Below, piece by piece: positions 25,744 through 34,127 of a stretch of 64,000 nt of DNA (position 1 is its first letter; each line of letters starts with the position of its first letter). The position numbers and the translations under genes were made by a program. This DNA is from Deltaproteobacteria bacterium (lineage in GTDB: Bacteria; Myxococcota; Kuafuiibacteriia; Kuafuiibacteriales; Kuafuiibacteriaceae), in NCBI GenBank assembly GCA_016703535.1, contig JADJBV010000001.1, forward strand, positions 3,090,001 to 3,154,000, read 5' to 3'. The notes beneath the pieces are model-generated. The model was not told the origin of the DNA. It worked only from the letters and a program-made list of their open reading frames with translations, and made no database searches.

Positions 25744-26712
25744 TCACCCCCCCGCCCCCCGCGCCGCCACCCTCACCTCTCTCACCCCACTCCCGTCCCG
25801 CAACTCCAGCACCGTCCCCGGCGCCTCGTGAATGATCCGCACATAACCCAGCGCCAAAGGCTTGCCGCTGACCGCCGAACGCACCGCCGAACGAACCTCC
25901 CCCGTCGCCTTGTCGGCCCCCGGCGCAAAAAGCGGCGATCGAGGGGCCGGCACCTGATCCCCCGCGATCAGCAAATGCACCAGCCGATGTTTCACGCCAC
26001 CAAAGTTGGTGGCCCGGGCGATCACCTCCTGCCCAACGTAACAGCCCTTCTCCAGGCTCAACCAGCCGGCGAGGCCCGCCTCGAGGGGGATGATCTCGTC
26101 GTCGACGTCGACCCCGTCCTTCGGCACCCCGGCCTCGACCCGAAAGATCTCGAAGTCCTCGGGCGTGACCCGTTGGGCCCCGGCCCCGACCAGCCGGGTC
26201 AGCCGATCCTCGAGTTCGTCCTTCGGGCCGTAGAGCTCAAAGCCGTCGACGCCGTAGAGCCCGTCCCGGATCAAGGTCCAGGCGCCCTTCTCCAGGAAGG
26301 CCAGGTTCTCCAGCCCCTCGGCCGCGCCCCAGCCGATCGCCGCCAAAACTTCGGTGGCCTTCGGGCCGTACACGCCCAAGACCCCTCGGTCGGCCGCCAT
26401 CACCTGGAGTTGGCAGTCATCCATGATGATGAACCGCTCCAGGTTGCCCGCGACCCGCTCGAGCACCGCCTGATCGAGATCGAGCTCATAACGATCGGCG
26501 TAGGCCCGGACCCGAAGCAGACCTTCGACCCGCCCCTTGGCGCTCGGCTTGATCGCCCGCTGCCCTTGCCCCGGCCGCAGCAGTGATAGATCGCTGGAGA
26601 TCTGGCCGTTGAGGTAGCGCTCCCGATCCGGCCCCACCAAGCGCAGGGTCCTGAGCTCAGGCCGCGGCAACACCGCCGCCCCTTCCCGAAAAGCCCGAGC
26701 CGCGTCGTTCAC
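25744..26712 (-). CDS. ygfZ: Folate-binding protein YgfZ/GcvT-like
   Basis: The 322-residue protein is a GcvT-fold tetrahydrofolate-binding protein that supports iron-sulfur cluster assembly or repair. The diagnostic motif is present: LEKGCYVGQEVIAR (KGCxxGQE, with the essential Cys). Other family blocks are LRLVGPDRERYLNGQISSD and EDFEIFRVEAGVPKDGVD. Its start overlaps the stop of the flavin-reductase gene by 4 bp (ATGA), so the two are cotranscribed. It is monofunctional and cytoplasmic. Confidence 0.92.
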   Translation of the reverse strand: MNDAARAFREGAAVLPRPELRTLRLVGPDRERYLNGQISSDLSLLRPGQGQRAIKPSAKGRVEGLLRVRAYADRYELDLDQAVLERVAGNLERFIIMDDCQLQVMAADRGVLGVYGPKATEVLAAIGWGAAEGLENLAFLEKGAWTLIRDGLYGVDGFELYGPKDELEDRLTRLVGAGAQRVTPEDFEIFRVEAGVPKDGVDVDDEIIPLEAGLAGWLSLEKGCYVGQEVIARATNFGGVKHRLVHLLIAGDQVPAPRSPLFAPGADKATGEVRSAVRSAVSGKPLALGYVRIIHEAPGTVLELRDGSGVREVRVAARGAGG

Positions 26713-27365
26713 CAGTTTTTCCCGATCCGCTCTTTATCGAGCCCGGCTTCCACCAGCGCCGCGGTCACCCCTTCGATCATCGCCTTCATACCGACCAGAT
26801 AGGCCACCGCATTCCGGACGTCGGGCGCTTCTTCCCGAAAACGGTCCTGCACCCAGGGTTTGCTGATCGAGCGGACCACGTCGATCCGGTCCCGCTTCCA
26901 GCCCTCGTATTCGGCTTGGTACGGAAAGTCCTGTTCGGTGTGGGCCCCGACGTAGAGGATGATCTGGCCGTAGTCGCTGCGGTTCTTGCGGAGGTGTTGG
27001 ATCAAAGGCCGCACCGGCGCCAGGCCCGAGCCGACGGCAAACAACAACACGTCCCGCCCCGTCGCCATCTCCAGCTTGAAGCCTGGGCCCGACGGGGGAT
27101 CGAGGTGGACCTGGCCTCCTTGCTCCAACTTCGCCTTGGCCATGGCGGCTTCGCCGATCAGCAACTCCAGGGCCTGGACCTCACCGGGTGAAGACGCGAG
27201 GGCCAGGTAGATCTGATCGGTGTCGTTGGGCCGAAGCACCACCACCTGGCCGGGCCGGGTGTATTGGGCGGCGAGCTCGGGGCTGACCTCCAAAACCACC
27301 CCGGTCAGGTGGGGTGTCTCTCTCCAAAGTCGGCGGACGATGCCGGTCGGGCGGGCAGTGCTCAT
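26709..27365 (-). CDS. Ferredoxin-NAD(P) reductase-type FAD/NAD-binding protein
   Basis: The 218-residue protein has an FAD-binding beta-barrel (RLWRETPHLTGVVLEV, the RxYS-type region YLALASSPGE) and an NAD(P)-binding half (VLLFAVGSGLAPVRPLIQHL, with GSGLAP, and VAYLVGMKAMIEGVTAAL, the CGxxxM-type motif with Val-Gly in place of Cys-Gly). It carries no 2Fe-2S domain and so needs a partner for electron transfer. Coupled to ygfZ, which suggests supply of electrons to Fe-S or folate chemistry. Start ATG 27365 is chosen over an upstream codon lacking an RBS. Divergent from the methyltransferase gene. Confidence 0.88.
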   Translation of the reverse strand: MSTARPTGIVRRLWRETPHLTGVVLEVSPELAAQYTRPGQVVVLRPNDTDQIYLALASSPGEVQALELLIGEAAMAKAKLEQGGQVHLDPPSGPGFKLEMATGRDVLLFAVGSGLAPVRPLIQHLRKNRSDYGQIILYVGAHTEQDFPYQAEYEGWKRDRIDVVRSISKPWVQDRFREEAPDVRNAVAYLVGMKAMIEGVTAALVEAGLDKERIGKNW

Positions 27366-27427
27366 GGGGCCCGGCACGATACCACCCCAAGGCTTGCCCC
27401 GGCGAGGCGTTCGTGTTTCCGAGGAGC

Positions 27428-27976
27428 ATGGGGGGTGTCCAGAGCCGGGCCGAACTCGATCAGTTCTGGCAACGCGAAGATCCCTGGGGTTATCAGGCTC
27501 ACCCTCACGATCGGATCCGGGTCGGCGAACTCCTGGCCGCCCTGCCCCGCCGCCCTTACGGCCACACCGTGGACCTGGGCTGTGGGGACGGCTTCGTGAC
27601 CTTCGAGCTGCCGGGCGAACGGGTCACCGGGATCGATCTGTCAAAGGAGGCGATCGGCTGGGCCGAAAAACGGGCCGCGACCCGGGTCGATCGGGAGCGC
27701 TTTCACTTCAAGGCCGCGTCGATCTTCGATGTGCCGCAGCTGGGCCTGCCCCCGGCCGACCTGATCGTGATCACCGGGGTCCTCTATCCTCAGTATATCG
27801 GGGGTGCCTTCGCGGCCATCGACGCCGGCTTGTCGGCCTTGTTGGCCCCAGGGGGGATCTTGGTTTCGGTCCACATCTCGGACTGGTACCGCTCCAGCTT
27901 CAGCCTTTCGCGCCTGGTGATGCACCGCTACCCGTACCGCGAATACGAACACCTGCTGGAGGTCTACCAGCGATGA
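27428..27976 (+). CDS. SAM-dependent methyltransferase (NodS-like)
   Basis: The 182-residue class I methyltransferase starts at ATG 27428 after GAGGA. Motifs: DPWGYQ near the N terminus (typical of NodS/sugar N-methyltransferases), VDLGCGDGFVTFELPG (SAM loop), VTGIDLSKEAIGWAEKR, and LIVITGVLYPQYIGG plus LLAPGGILVSVH. The stop overlaps the start of the deacetylase-glycosyltransferase (ATGA). In nodulation genes, NodS N-methylates a sugar deacetylated by NodB; the same functional pairing, with NodB-like and methyltransferase genes adjacent, is seen here. That parallel is inferred. Confidence 0.88.
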   Translation: MGGVQSRAELDQFWQREDPWGYQAHPHDRIRVGELLAALPRRPYGHTVDLGCGDGFVTFELPGERVTGIDLSKEAIGWAEKRAATRVDRERFHFKAASIFDVPQLGLPPADLIVITGVLYPQYIGGAFAAIDAGLSALLAPGGILVSVHISDWYRSSFSLSRLVMHRYPYREYEHLLEVYQR

Positions 27977-29562
27977 TCCTCGCCTATCACAAGGTGGGGC
28001 CTGACCGAAAAACCCACTGGTACGTCACCGCCGATCGCTTCCACGCCCAGCTGGCGGCCTTGGCCGATCGGACGCCGGTGTACTTGGATCAGTACGATCC
28101 CCAAAACCCGAAGCACGTGGTGATCAGCTTCGACGGCGTCTACGCCAACCTGGTCCCCTTTGCCCTGCCGATCCTGAAGCGCTTCGGTTACCCGTTCGAA
28201 CTTTTTGTCGTCGGCGACTACCTGGGGAAAGAGAACACCTTCGATCAACCGAAGGAGCCGCCGGCCCACTTCGCGTCACTTTCGGAGCTGGACACCTTGG
28301 TCGCGGGCGGCGCCCGGATCCAGTGGCACTCCGGGACCCACGGCGATCTGGCGGCGATGAACCCCGCCGACCTGGAGCGGGAGTTGACCGTGCCCGACGC
28401 CCTGCGCCAGCACTTTGGCCCAGAGCACCTGCGCTGGTTCGCTTATCCCCACGGGCGTTCGTCGGTGGCGCTCAAGGCGGCGATCCCGCGCCACTTCGTG
28501 GGCGCCTTGGCCTGCGAAGACGGCGATCCCCAGGACCGCTACTTTTTGCCCCGGATCTTGGCCCACGAAGGGACCAGGTTGGCCAAGAGTACGGTTTCGG
28601 TGATCGTCCCCAACTATAACTATGGCCACTTCCTGGAGGAGGCCATCACCTCGGTGTTGGCCCAGAGTGTCCCGCCCCACGAGGTTTTGGTCATCGACGA
28701 CGCCTCCACCGACGACTCGAAGGTGGTACTAAGCGCCCTCGAGAAAAAACACCCGGGCCGCTTCCGCACCCTCGTCAACGAAAAGAACCTGGGCATCGTC
28801 GAAAACTTCAAGAAGGCGGTGGCCGCGACCACCGGCGACTACGTCATCTTCCTCGGCGCCGACAACCGGATGCAGCGGGACTGCGTCGAACAATGCCAGG
28901 CGGCCCTCGATCGGGATCCGGGCGCGGCGGTGGCCTACACCGATCTGACCATCTTCGGGCCCTTGGCCAGCGTCTTGGCCGCCAAGGTCCCCGCCGAAAA
29001 GACCGCGGTGGAGGGGGTGTACCGCTGGCCCTTCCCCGATCCGACCCCCGAACGCCTGGCCAACCTGGAGAAGCAGAACTTCATCCACGGCTCTTCGATG
29101 TATCGGCGTTCGGCCTATGAAGCGGTCAGTGGTTACCAAAGCGCCGAACGGGCCGAAGATCATCACCTCTTCTTGCGCATGATCCGGGCGGGCCACCGGG
29201 CGGTCCACGTGCCCCAACCTTTGGTCGAATACCGCCAACACTCCCGGGAGCAGGCCAACACCGCCCTCAACGTGCAACACCAGGCCCGCTTCTTCCGAAA
29301 GGCCTACGAAGAACAACGCAAGGCCAACCTGGAGCTCCAGCGTGAGCTGGACCTGACCCGGCACCGGCTGGCCCAGGTGGCGAACGTGTTTCAGACCAAA
29401 ACCAAATTGCAGCTGGCCCGGACCTTGGCGGTCAACCTGGTGGCGCCCCACCGCCGCCGGGTGGTCGACTATTTGGTCGAGGCGGCCAGCGCCAAGCTGA
29501 AGGGAGAGGCCACGCCCCCGCTGCCGGAGGCCTTGCTCACCGATGACAAGCTCAAGCGATAG
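27973..29562 (+). CDS. Fusion: NodB-like polysaccharide deacetylase + family 2 glycosyltransferase
   Basis: The 529-residue protein joins two enzymes. Residues 1-200: a polysaccharide deacetylase barrel with ILAYHKVG, HVVISFDGVYANL, QWHSGTHGDLAA (HSxxH metal pair) and WFAYPHGRSS. The TFDDG motif reads SFDGV, so the metal-binding second Asp is missing. Residues about 204-430: GT-A glycosyltransferase (VSVIVPNYNYGHFLEEAI, LVIDDASTDDSKVV, YVIFLGADNRM, HGSSMYRR, RAEDHHLFLRMI acid). The tail (about 450-529) is a charged coiled coil and basic region. It is coupled to the methyltransferase upstream and overlapped by the Nudix gene, so the three form one glycan-modifying operon. Confidence 0.88.
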   Translation: MILAYHKVGPDRKTHWYVTADRFHAQLAALADRTPVYLDQYDPQNPKHVVISFDGVYANLVPFALPILKRFGYPFELFVVGDYLGKENTFDQPKEPPAHFASLSELDTLVAGGARIQWHSGTHGDLAAMNPADLERELTVPDALRQHFGPEHLRWFAYPHGRSSVALKAAIPRHFVGALACEDGDPQDRYFLPRILAHEGTRLAKSTVSVIVPNYNYGHFLEEAITSVLAQSVPPHEVLVIDDASTDDSKVVLSALEKKHPGRFRTLVNEKNLGIVENFKKAVAATTGDYVIFLGADNRMQRDCVEQCQAALDRDPGAAVAYTDLTIFGPLASVLAAKVPAEKTAVEGVYRWPFPDPTPERLANLEKQNFIHGSSMYRRSAYEAVSGYQSAERAEDHHLFLRMIRAGHRAVHVPQPLVEYRQHSREQANTALNVQHQARFFRKAYEEQRKANLELQRELDLTRHRLAQVANVFQTKTKLQLARTLAVNLVAPHRRRVVDYLVEAASAKLKGEATPPLPEALLTDDKLKR

Positions 29563-30220
29563 ACCGAAGCTCAAGGGCGTCGAGCTGGTGCAGGACGTGT
29601 CGCGCCTGTCGTCTCCCGTCGACGGTTTCCTTCGGCGGCACCGGCACCGGGTCAAGACCACCTTCGACGACGGCTCCCGCACCGAAACCTACCTGGTCGA
29701 CTACGCCGATCGGGTGGTCGAACGACGGGAAGCGGTGGTGGTGGTGGTCTACGCCAAGGGCCCCACGCCCGAAGAGACCTTGCTGCTGTTGCGCAGCCAA
29801 CTCCGTTATCCGGTCTACGTCGTGGAGGGGCGCCCCTGCTTTCTCGAGCTGATCGCGGGCGTCCTGGAGCACCCCGAGTCGGTGGCCGCGTGTGTGGTGC
29901 GAGAGTTGGCCGAAGAGGCGGGGATCGACGTCGACGAAGGGATGGTGGTGCCCTTGGGGCCCGCATTTTATCCGCTGCCCGCGGCCTTCACCGAACGGCT
30001 GCACCTGGCGGCGGTGGAGCTGCCGGTCGAGACGATCCGAGCGGTGGTCGGCTCCAGCCCCGACGGCGATGGCAGCCCCTTCGAAGAAGGCGCGGAACTG
30101 ATCGCCCTGACGATGGGCGAGGCCCTGCGGATCATCGATCAAGGCCTGGAACAACCGCACCGCTTGGATGACGCCAAGACCGAACTCGGCCTACGGCGCC
30201 TCTGGGCCCGGCTCGGATAG
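29543..30220 (+). CDS. Nudix hydrolase (ADP-sugar pyrophosphatase-like)
   Basis: The 225-residue protein has an intact Nudix box: G, five residues, E, then SVAACVVRELAEEAGI (GX5EX7REUXEEXGU) within LIAGVLEHPES. The surrounding arrangement, an N-terminal beta-domain (residues 25-60) and VYVVEGRPCFLELIAG, resembles ADP-ribose/ADP-sugar pyrophosphatases (NudF-like). All catalytic glutamates are present, unlike the regulator at 3323-4045. Overlap of 20 bp with the glycosyltransferase suggests it hydrolyses nucleotide-sugar donors or by-products of that pathway; this is inferred. Confidence 0.9.
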   Translation: MTSSSDRPKLKGVELVQDVSRLSSPVDGFLRRHRHRVKTTFDDGSRTETYLVDYADRVVERREAVVVVVYAKGPTPEETLLLLRSQLRYPVYVVEGRPCFLELIAGVLEHPESVAACVVRELAEEAGIDVDEGMVVPLGPAFYPLPAAFTERLHLAAVELPVETIRAVVGSSPDGDGSPFEEGAELIALTMGEALRIIDQGLEQPHRLDDAKTELGLRRLWARLG

Positions 30221-30474
30221 TCGCGGGAGAATCCTATGCCTACTCCTGGCCCGCGCCTTCTTTAGCTCCTTCGCTTCCCTCCGGCGGACCTGAAGCATCG
30301 AAGCCCGTTGCGTAGCCGCCCTGGGTTGCCGCGTTTCGGTCTCGTTGAGCCACCCACTAGAAAGCCGCCACCTCGGTGTGACTGCCTTTCCCGCCGGAGG
30401 CCACCATGGTGTCCGGCGGCACAAACCCGCAGCCACCAAAGAGGGATCAACGGCTTCTCTTCATGGCTTCCACG
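30221..30474. other. Non-coding left flank of the IS66 element
   Basis: 254 bases without a convincing gene, RNA hairpin or promoter. Its last eight bases (CTTCCACG, 30467-30474) are the left target-site duplication. Confidence 0.5.
30467..30474. repeat. IS66 target-site duplication, left
   Basis: CTTCCACG, identical to 32853-32860. Confidence 0.9.
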
Positions 30475-30534
30475 GTACGTGCTCGCCCGGCCCCGTCCTG
30501 ACGAACGCCGCGCCGCCGATGTAGCCCTGGACGG

Positions 30535-30837
30535 ATGAGCAGAAGACCCCGACGAATCTGGACCTCTGAACAGAAGAAGCACCTGGTGGCCGAGGCGCGT
30601 CGCCGCATGGCCGGCGGCGAGTCTCACCGCGCCTCGGCCAAGGCGTTGGACCTTCACGAAGGCACCCTACGGCAGTGGATGGAGCGCTACCCGGCGGGCC
30701 AACTTCAGCCGGTGCAGATCGCGGCCGATGACGAGCCCGCGCGCTCGACTGGGATCAGCGTGGCCACGCCGGACGGCTTCGTGTTCGACGGCCTCGACCT
30801 CGATGGCGCTATTCGGCTCTGGGAGCGGCTGCGGTGA
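30535..30837 (+). CDS. tnpA: IS66 accessory protein TnpA
   Basis: The 100-residue protein has the helix-turn-helix typical of IS66 OrfA: RRIWTSEQKKHLVAEARRRM and HRASAKALDLHEGTLRQWMERY (recognition helix), then a short strand region (FVFDGLDLDGAIRLWERL) shared by IS66 TnpA proteins. It appears intact. It overlaps tnpB by 4 bp (GTGA), the usual IS66 arrangement. Confidence 0.9.
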   Translation: MSRRPRRIWTSEQKKHLVAEARRRMAGGESHRASAKALDLHEGTLRQWMERYPAGQLQPVQIAADDEPARSTGISVATPDGFVFDGLDLDGAIRLWERLR

Positions 30838-31219
30838 TCGGCGCGGAGCGACGGGTCCGAGTGTTCGCCCGGGCGGCGCCGACGGACATGCGGAAGTCCT
30901 TCGACACGCTCTCAGCCTTGGTGTCGATTGAGCTGGGCCGAGACCCGCTGGAGGGCGACATGTTCCTGTTCGTCGGCGCGCGGCTGCGTTCGGCCAAGGT
31001 GCTGTTCTGGGATGGCACCGGGCTCTGCGTCTTTCCAAGCGGCTCTCGCAAGGGCGGTTCGCGGCGCCCTGGAAGCGGAGCGCCGAGGGCGCGATCACCA
31101 TGTCCAGGAGCGAACTGGATCTCTTCATCGAGGGCAGCCAGCTGGTGTTCATCGGAGCGCTGTCACCGGGCGAGATTGTTCCCAAGAGAGTCGCAACTCG
31201 CGCCCTCGTCGTACGATAA
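30834..31219 (+). pseudogene. tnpB: IS66 TnpB, frameshifted
   Basis: The first 67 codons match IS66 TnpB (RVRVFARAAPTDMRKSF, GDMFLFVGARLRSAKVLFWDGTG). After GLCVF the frame is lost at about 31034-31036, where TTTCCAAG stands for the expected TTTGCCAAG (FAKRL): one base is missing. In the +1 frame the protein continues as KRLSQGRFAAPW, then SRSELDLFIEGSQLVFIG and ALSPGEIVPKR to a stop at 31217-31219. Unless programmed frameshifting restores it, TnpB is inactive. A sequencing error is the other explanation. Confidence 0.85.
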
Positions 31220-31228
31220 CTTCCTCGC

Positions 31229-32781
31229 GTGGTGGACCTCGATCGCGTCTCCGATCTTGAGCTCCTGCGTACAGTCGCCAAGGTTCAAGATGCGGAGATC
31301 CGGCGCCTCAGCAAGCAGCTGCTGCTGGTGACCAAGGAACTCGCGGCGGCCAAGAAGGAAGACTCGGTCGCCATCCAGGAGCGCCTGAGCGTCCTCGAGA
31401 AGGAGCTCCAGGAGGTCCAGGAGCGGGCCTACGGCCACCAAAGCGAACGCCGGCCGCGCTCCGACAAACCGACCAAGGAGAAGAAGCCGCAGACCGGTCA
31501 CGGCCCCACGCCGCAACCTGACTTGCCGACCGTGACCGAACTCCACCTGCTTGATCAGGCCGACCGAGCATGCCCAAGCTGTGGCGGCGAGCTGAAGCCG
31601 TGGCTCGACCAGTTCGAGGACAGCGAAGAGGTCGACGTCGTCGACGTCAAGTACGTCCTCAAGAAGCACCGGCGCCAAAAGTACCGCTGCGGCTGCGGCG
31701 GCTGCATCGAGACCGCGCTCGGACCCACCAAGCTGATCCTCGGCGGGCGCTACAGCCTCGCCTTCGCTGTGCACGTCACGATCGAGAAATACTGCGTCCA
31801 CATGCCCCTCGAGCGCCAGGCGAAGCGCATGGCGTGGGCCGGGCTCGACGTCACGACCCAGACCCTCTGGGACCAACTCTTTGCGCTGTCCCGGTGTTTC
31901 AGCGTCGCCATCAAGCGGCTGCACGAGTACCTCCTTAAGAAGGAGGTCCTGATGGGCGACGAGACTCGCTGGCCCCTGCTCGGCGTCAAGGGCCGCGCGA
32001 GCAAGAACTGGTTCGACTGGGTGCTGGTGGCCGATGACGCCGTCCTCCATTCGATTCACGAGACCCGCTCCAACGACGCCGCCCGCGAGGTGCTCACCGG
32101 CTTCAAGGGCACGCTCCTCACCGACGGCTACGGCGTCTACTCCAGCCTGGCGACGGAACTCGGCTACACTCAGGCCCACGACTGGTGCCACGCCCGTCGA
32201 TATTTCATCGAAGCCGAAGCCACCGCGCCCGACGAAGTCGGTCCGATCCTCGACGACATCGGCAAGCTCTTCCTGATCGAGCGCGACATCGTCGCATCCT
32301 TCAGCGGCCAGCCCATCGAACGGGCTCTAGAGATCCGAAGAACCATGCGCGAACGGCAATCTCGACCAATCGTCGAGGCGATCGGAGCAAAGGCGACGCA
32401 GGTCAAGGCGCTCAGCAGAGCCCGATCGGTCGCGCGGTGAAGTACCTGACCAACCAGTGGGACGGCCTCATCCGCTTTCTTGGAGACCCAAAGATCCCGA
32501 TCACCAGCAACGCCGCCGAAGGCGCGCTCCGCGCCCTGGTGCTCGGGCGTAACAACCACTTCGGCTCCAAGTCCAAGCGCGGGACCGAGGTATCGGCCAT
32601 GATGTACAGCCTGATCGAAAGCGCGCGCCTCAACGGCTTAGACCCGGCTCGCTACCTCAAGTTTGCGGCCGAGGTGCATCTTCGAGGCGGCTTGGCCCCG
32701 TTGCCCCACGAGGTCCGGCAGGACGCCTTTGCCGCAGCTCGGGTGGGGCCACCTGCGGCACCCCAGCTTGAGAACGGGTAG
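31229..32781 (+). pseudogene. tnpC: IS66 transposase TnpC, frameshifted near the C terminus
   Basis: An IS66 DDE transposase: leucine-rich coiled coil (about 10-70), zinc-ribbon-like CPSCGGELK with YRCGCGGC, first catalytic Asp in LMGDETRWPLLG, second in LLTDGYGVYSSL. The frame stops at 32440, but one base is missing at about 32417-32419; in the shifted frame SPIGRAVKYLTNQWDGLI continues to NAAEGALRALVLGRNN (the catalytic Glu region) and ends at 32781. The catalytic Glu is therefore cut off from the first two Asp, so the element should be unable to move on its own. Confidence 0.88.
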
Positions 32782-32852
32782 ACCGCCCCCATCATCCCGG
32801 AGCGCTAGCTGATTCAGACAGCCGAAACAGACGGGGCTGGGCGAGCACGTAC

Positions 32853-32860
32853 CTTCCACG
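32853..32860. repeat. IS66 target-site duplication, right
   Basis: CTTCCACG, identical to 30467-30474. The 125 bases between here and the next gene hold nothing recognisable. Confidence 0.9.
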
Positions 32861-32985
32861 AACGTCACAGTTGAATCAACGAAGCAGCGCCCCCAGAAGC
32901 GAGAGGCCCGCCGGGTGCGGGGTGCGAGCAAAGACCGCAGCTTCATCCCAACCGCGCTCTATTGGGCTCGTCCGACGCCGGCACT

Positions 32986-33273
32986 TCAGGCCCTTGGCGC
33001 CCCGTCCTTTCGCAAAACCAGAAGGACCCTGGTGGAGTTCGCAGGCGTGCACTCCTTAACGAGCCTTGGGTCACAAAGGTCCACCAAGCACTGAATCTCT
33101 TCCTCCGACGGTTCAACGCAGGCGTAGCAGATCTGGCGCCAAGTCCCCCCTTCGCATTCTAGGCCCTGCTGGTCGGCGCCGCACATACGACCGGCCTCTG
33201 AACAAGCATCTCCCCCAGAGGGCGGGCCGCAGGACACCTGGAGTGCCGCGACGAGGATCCAACCCAACTTCAC
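32986..33273 (-). CDS. Small Cys-rich lipoprotein, last gene of the RHS locus
   Basis: 95 residues from GTG 33273, with a lipoprotein signal (GWILVAALQVS before Cys14) and seven further Cys in a compact mature domain (GDACSEAGRMCGADQQ, QICYACVEPSEEE, CLVDLCDP). It is unrecognised. The GTG overlaps the stop of the preceding lipoprotein gene (GTGA), so translation is coupled. A long upstream extension of this frame is ignored because the signal peptide would be internal. Being last in the RHS operon, it could be an assembly, anchoring or protection factor; that is conjecture. Confidence 0.65.
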   Translation of the reverse strand: MKLGWILVAALQVSCGPPSGGDACSEAGRMCGADQQGLECEGGTWRQICYACVEPSEEEIQCLVDLCDPRLVKECTPANSTRVLLVLRKDGAPRA

Positions 33274-34127
33274 TCGATCCACCGATCGCAGGTCGGCGGA
33301 AACACCGGTGGGACAACATTGCTTTCGTGCTCGACCTCCGTAAGCTGGTCCCAGCAGTAGGACTTCGTGACTCCGCTGGATGCCTCGAATTCCTGGCGAA
33401 ATCCACCGTCGCCCCAGCGCCAACGAGCAGTCACTTTCCCTGAGACTGGATTGCCGTCCACCCACCGGATCACTGCGGGGTTGGCCTCGAGGAACTCGAG
33501 GTCCCCTTCCTGTCGATACCGAAGTAGGCTCTCATTCAGGTCACTCGAAGGCGTTGCTCGGTAATCAACGAGAACGTCGAGGCGATCGGCCGAGCGCCGG
33601 AGGCAGACCTGGTCTGCCCCGAAACCAGGTCGTTCAAGCAAGGTTCGGTCAAGTCGAAATCGTCCGACGGCGTCCCCGGTGGGCAAGACGACAACTTCGT
33701 CGCGGTACAACACGGCTCCGGTACTAGCCGCAAAGATGCTCGTTGCAACAGCTTCTCTGCCTGCCGTGGCCTCATCCCAAGAGAAGTCGCACCCTACGCC
33801 GTCTAACACCGGACCGTCGGCCGAACCTCGGCCCGAACTCATGACCCATTGTTCCGAACGTCGCACGTCGACGACGCCCGAGCCGCTCACATCCTGAGGC
33901 AGCAACTCCTTAAATATCGACTCCATTGCCCCGTACTGGGAAAACGGCCGGTCGATCTCGGACTCCACGAGTCCAATCGGGCGCCTTGGTAGATTCGGCC
34001 TGGCAGGCAAGGGCTGCGCGAGGCGGGCCGCGAGTGGAGGTTCAAGGACAGGGAGTTCGGTCCCACCGCAGGCCATAGTGGCCACGGCCAACCCTCCGAG
34101 GGCGCGGCTTCGTGCTAGGGTCCACAT
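33270..34127 (-). CDS. Hypothetical lipoprotein following the RHS gene
   Basis: This 285-residue protein starts with a short signal and lipobox (LGGLAVATMA before Cys20). The mature part is beta-rich and unrecognised, with a Pro-rich linker after the Cys, then segments such as MESIFKELLPQDVSGSGVVD, RRSADRLDVLVDYRA and VTARWRWGDGGFRQEFEA, and several Cys pairs. It overlaps the RHS stop by 13 bp, so it is made with RHS. Position directly behind an RHS gene is where immunity or accessory genes usually sit, but no known immunity family is seen, and a lipoprotein would work outside the cytoplasm. Confidence 0.65.
   Translation of the reverse strand: MWTLARSRALGGLAVATMACGGTELPVLEPPLAARLAQPLPARPNLPRRPIGLVESEIDRPFSQYGAMESIFKELLPQDVSGSGVVDVRRSEQWVMSSGRGSADGPVLDGVGCDFSWDEATAGREAVATSIFAASTGAVLYRDEVVVLPTGDAVGRFRLDRTLLERPGFGADQVCLRRSADRLDVLVDYRATPSSDLNESLLRYRQEGDLEFLEANPAVIRWVDGNPVSGKVTARWRWGDGGFRQEFEASSGVTKSYCWDQLTEVEHESNVVPPVFPPTCDRWIE

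Larger units (their letters stand above)
30475..32852 (+). mobile_element. IS66-family insertion sequence, complete ends, frameshifted genes
   Basis: The element is 2378 bp. The left end (30475-30497) and right end (32830-32852) are 23-base inverted repeats matching at 22 positions, beginning GTACGTGCTCGCCC. Both sides carry the same 8 bases, CTTCCACG (30467-30474 and 32853-32860), the IS66-type target duplication. Inside are tnpA, tnpB and tnpC in the standard order. A perfect duplication means the insertion is not old or has stayed unchanged, yet tnpB and tnpC each carry a single-base deletion. It lies between the Nudix gene and the end of the RHS locus and breaks no recognisable gene. Confidence 0.93.
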
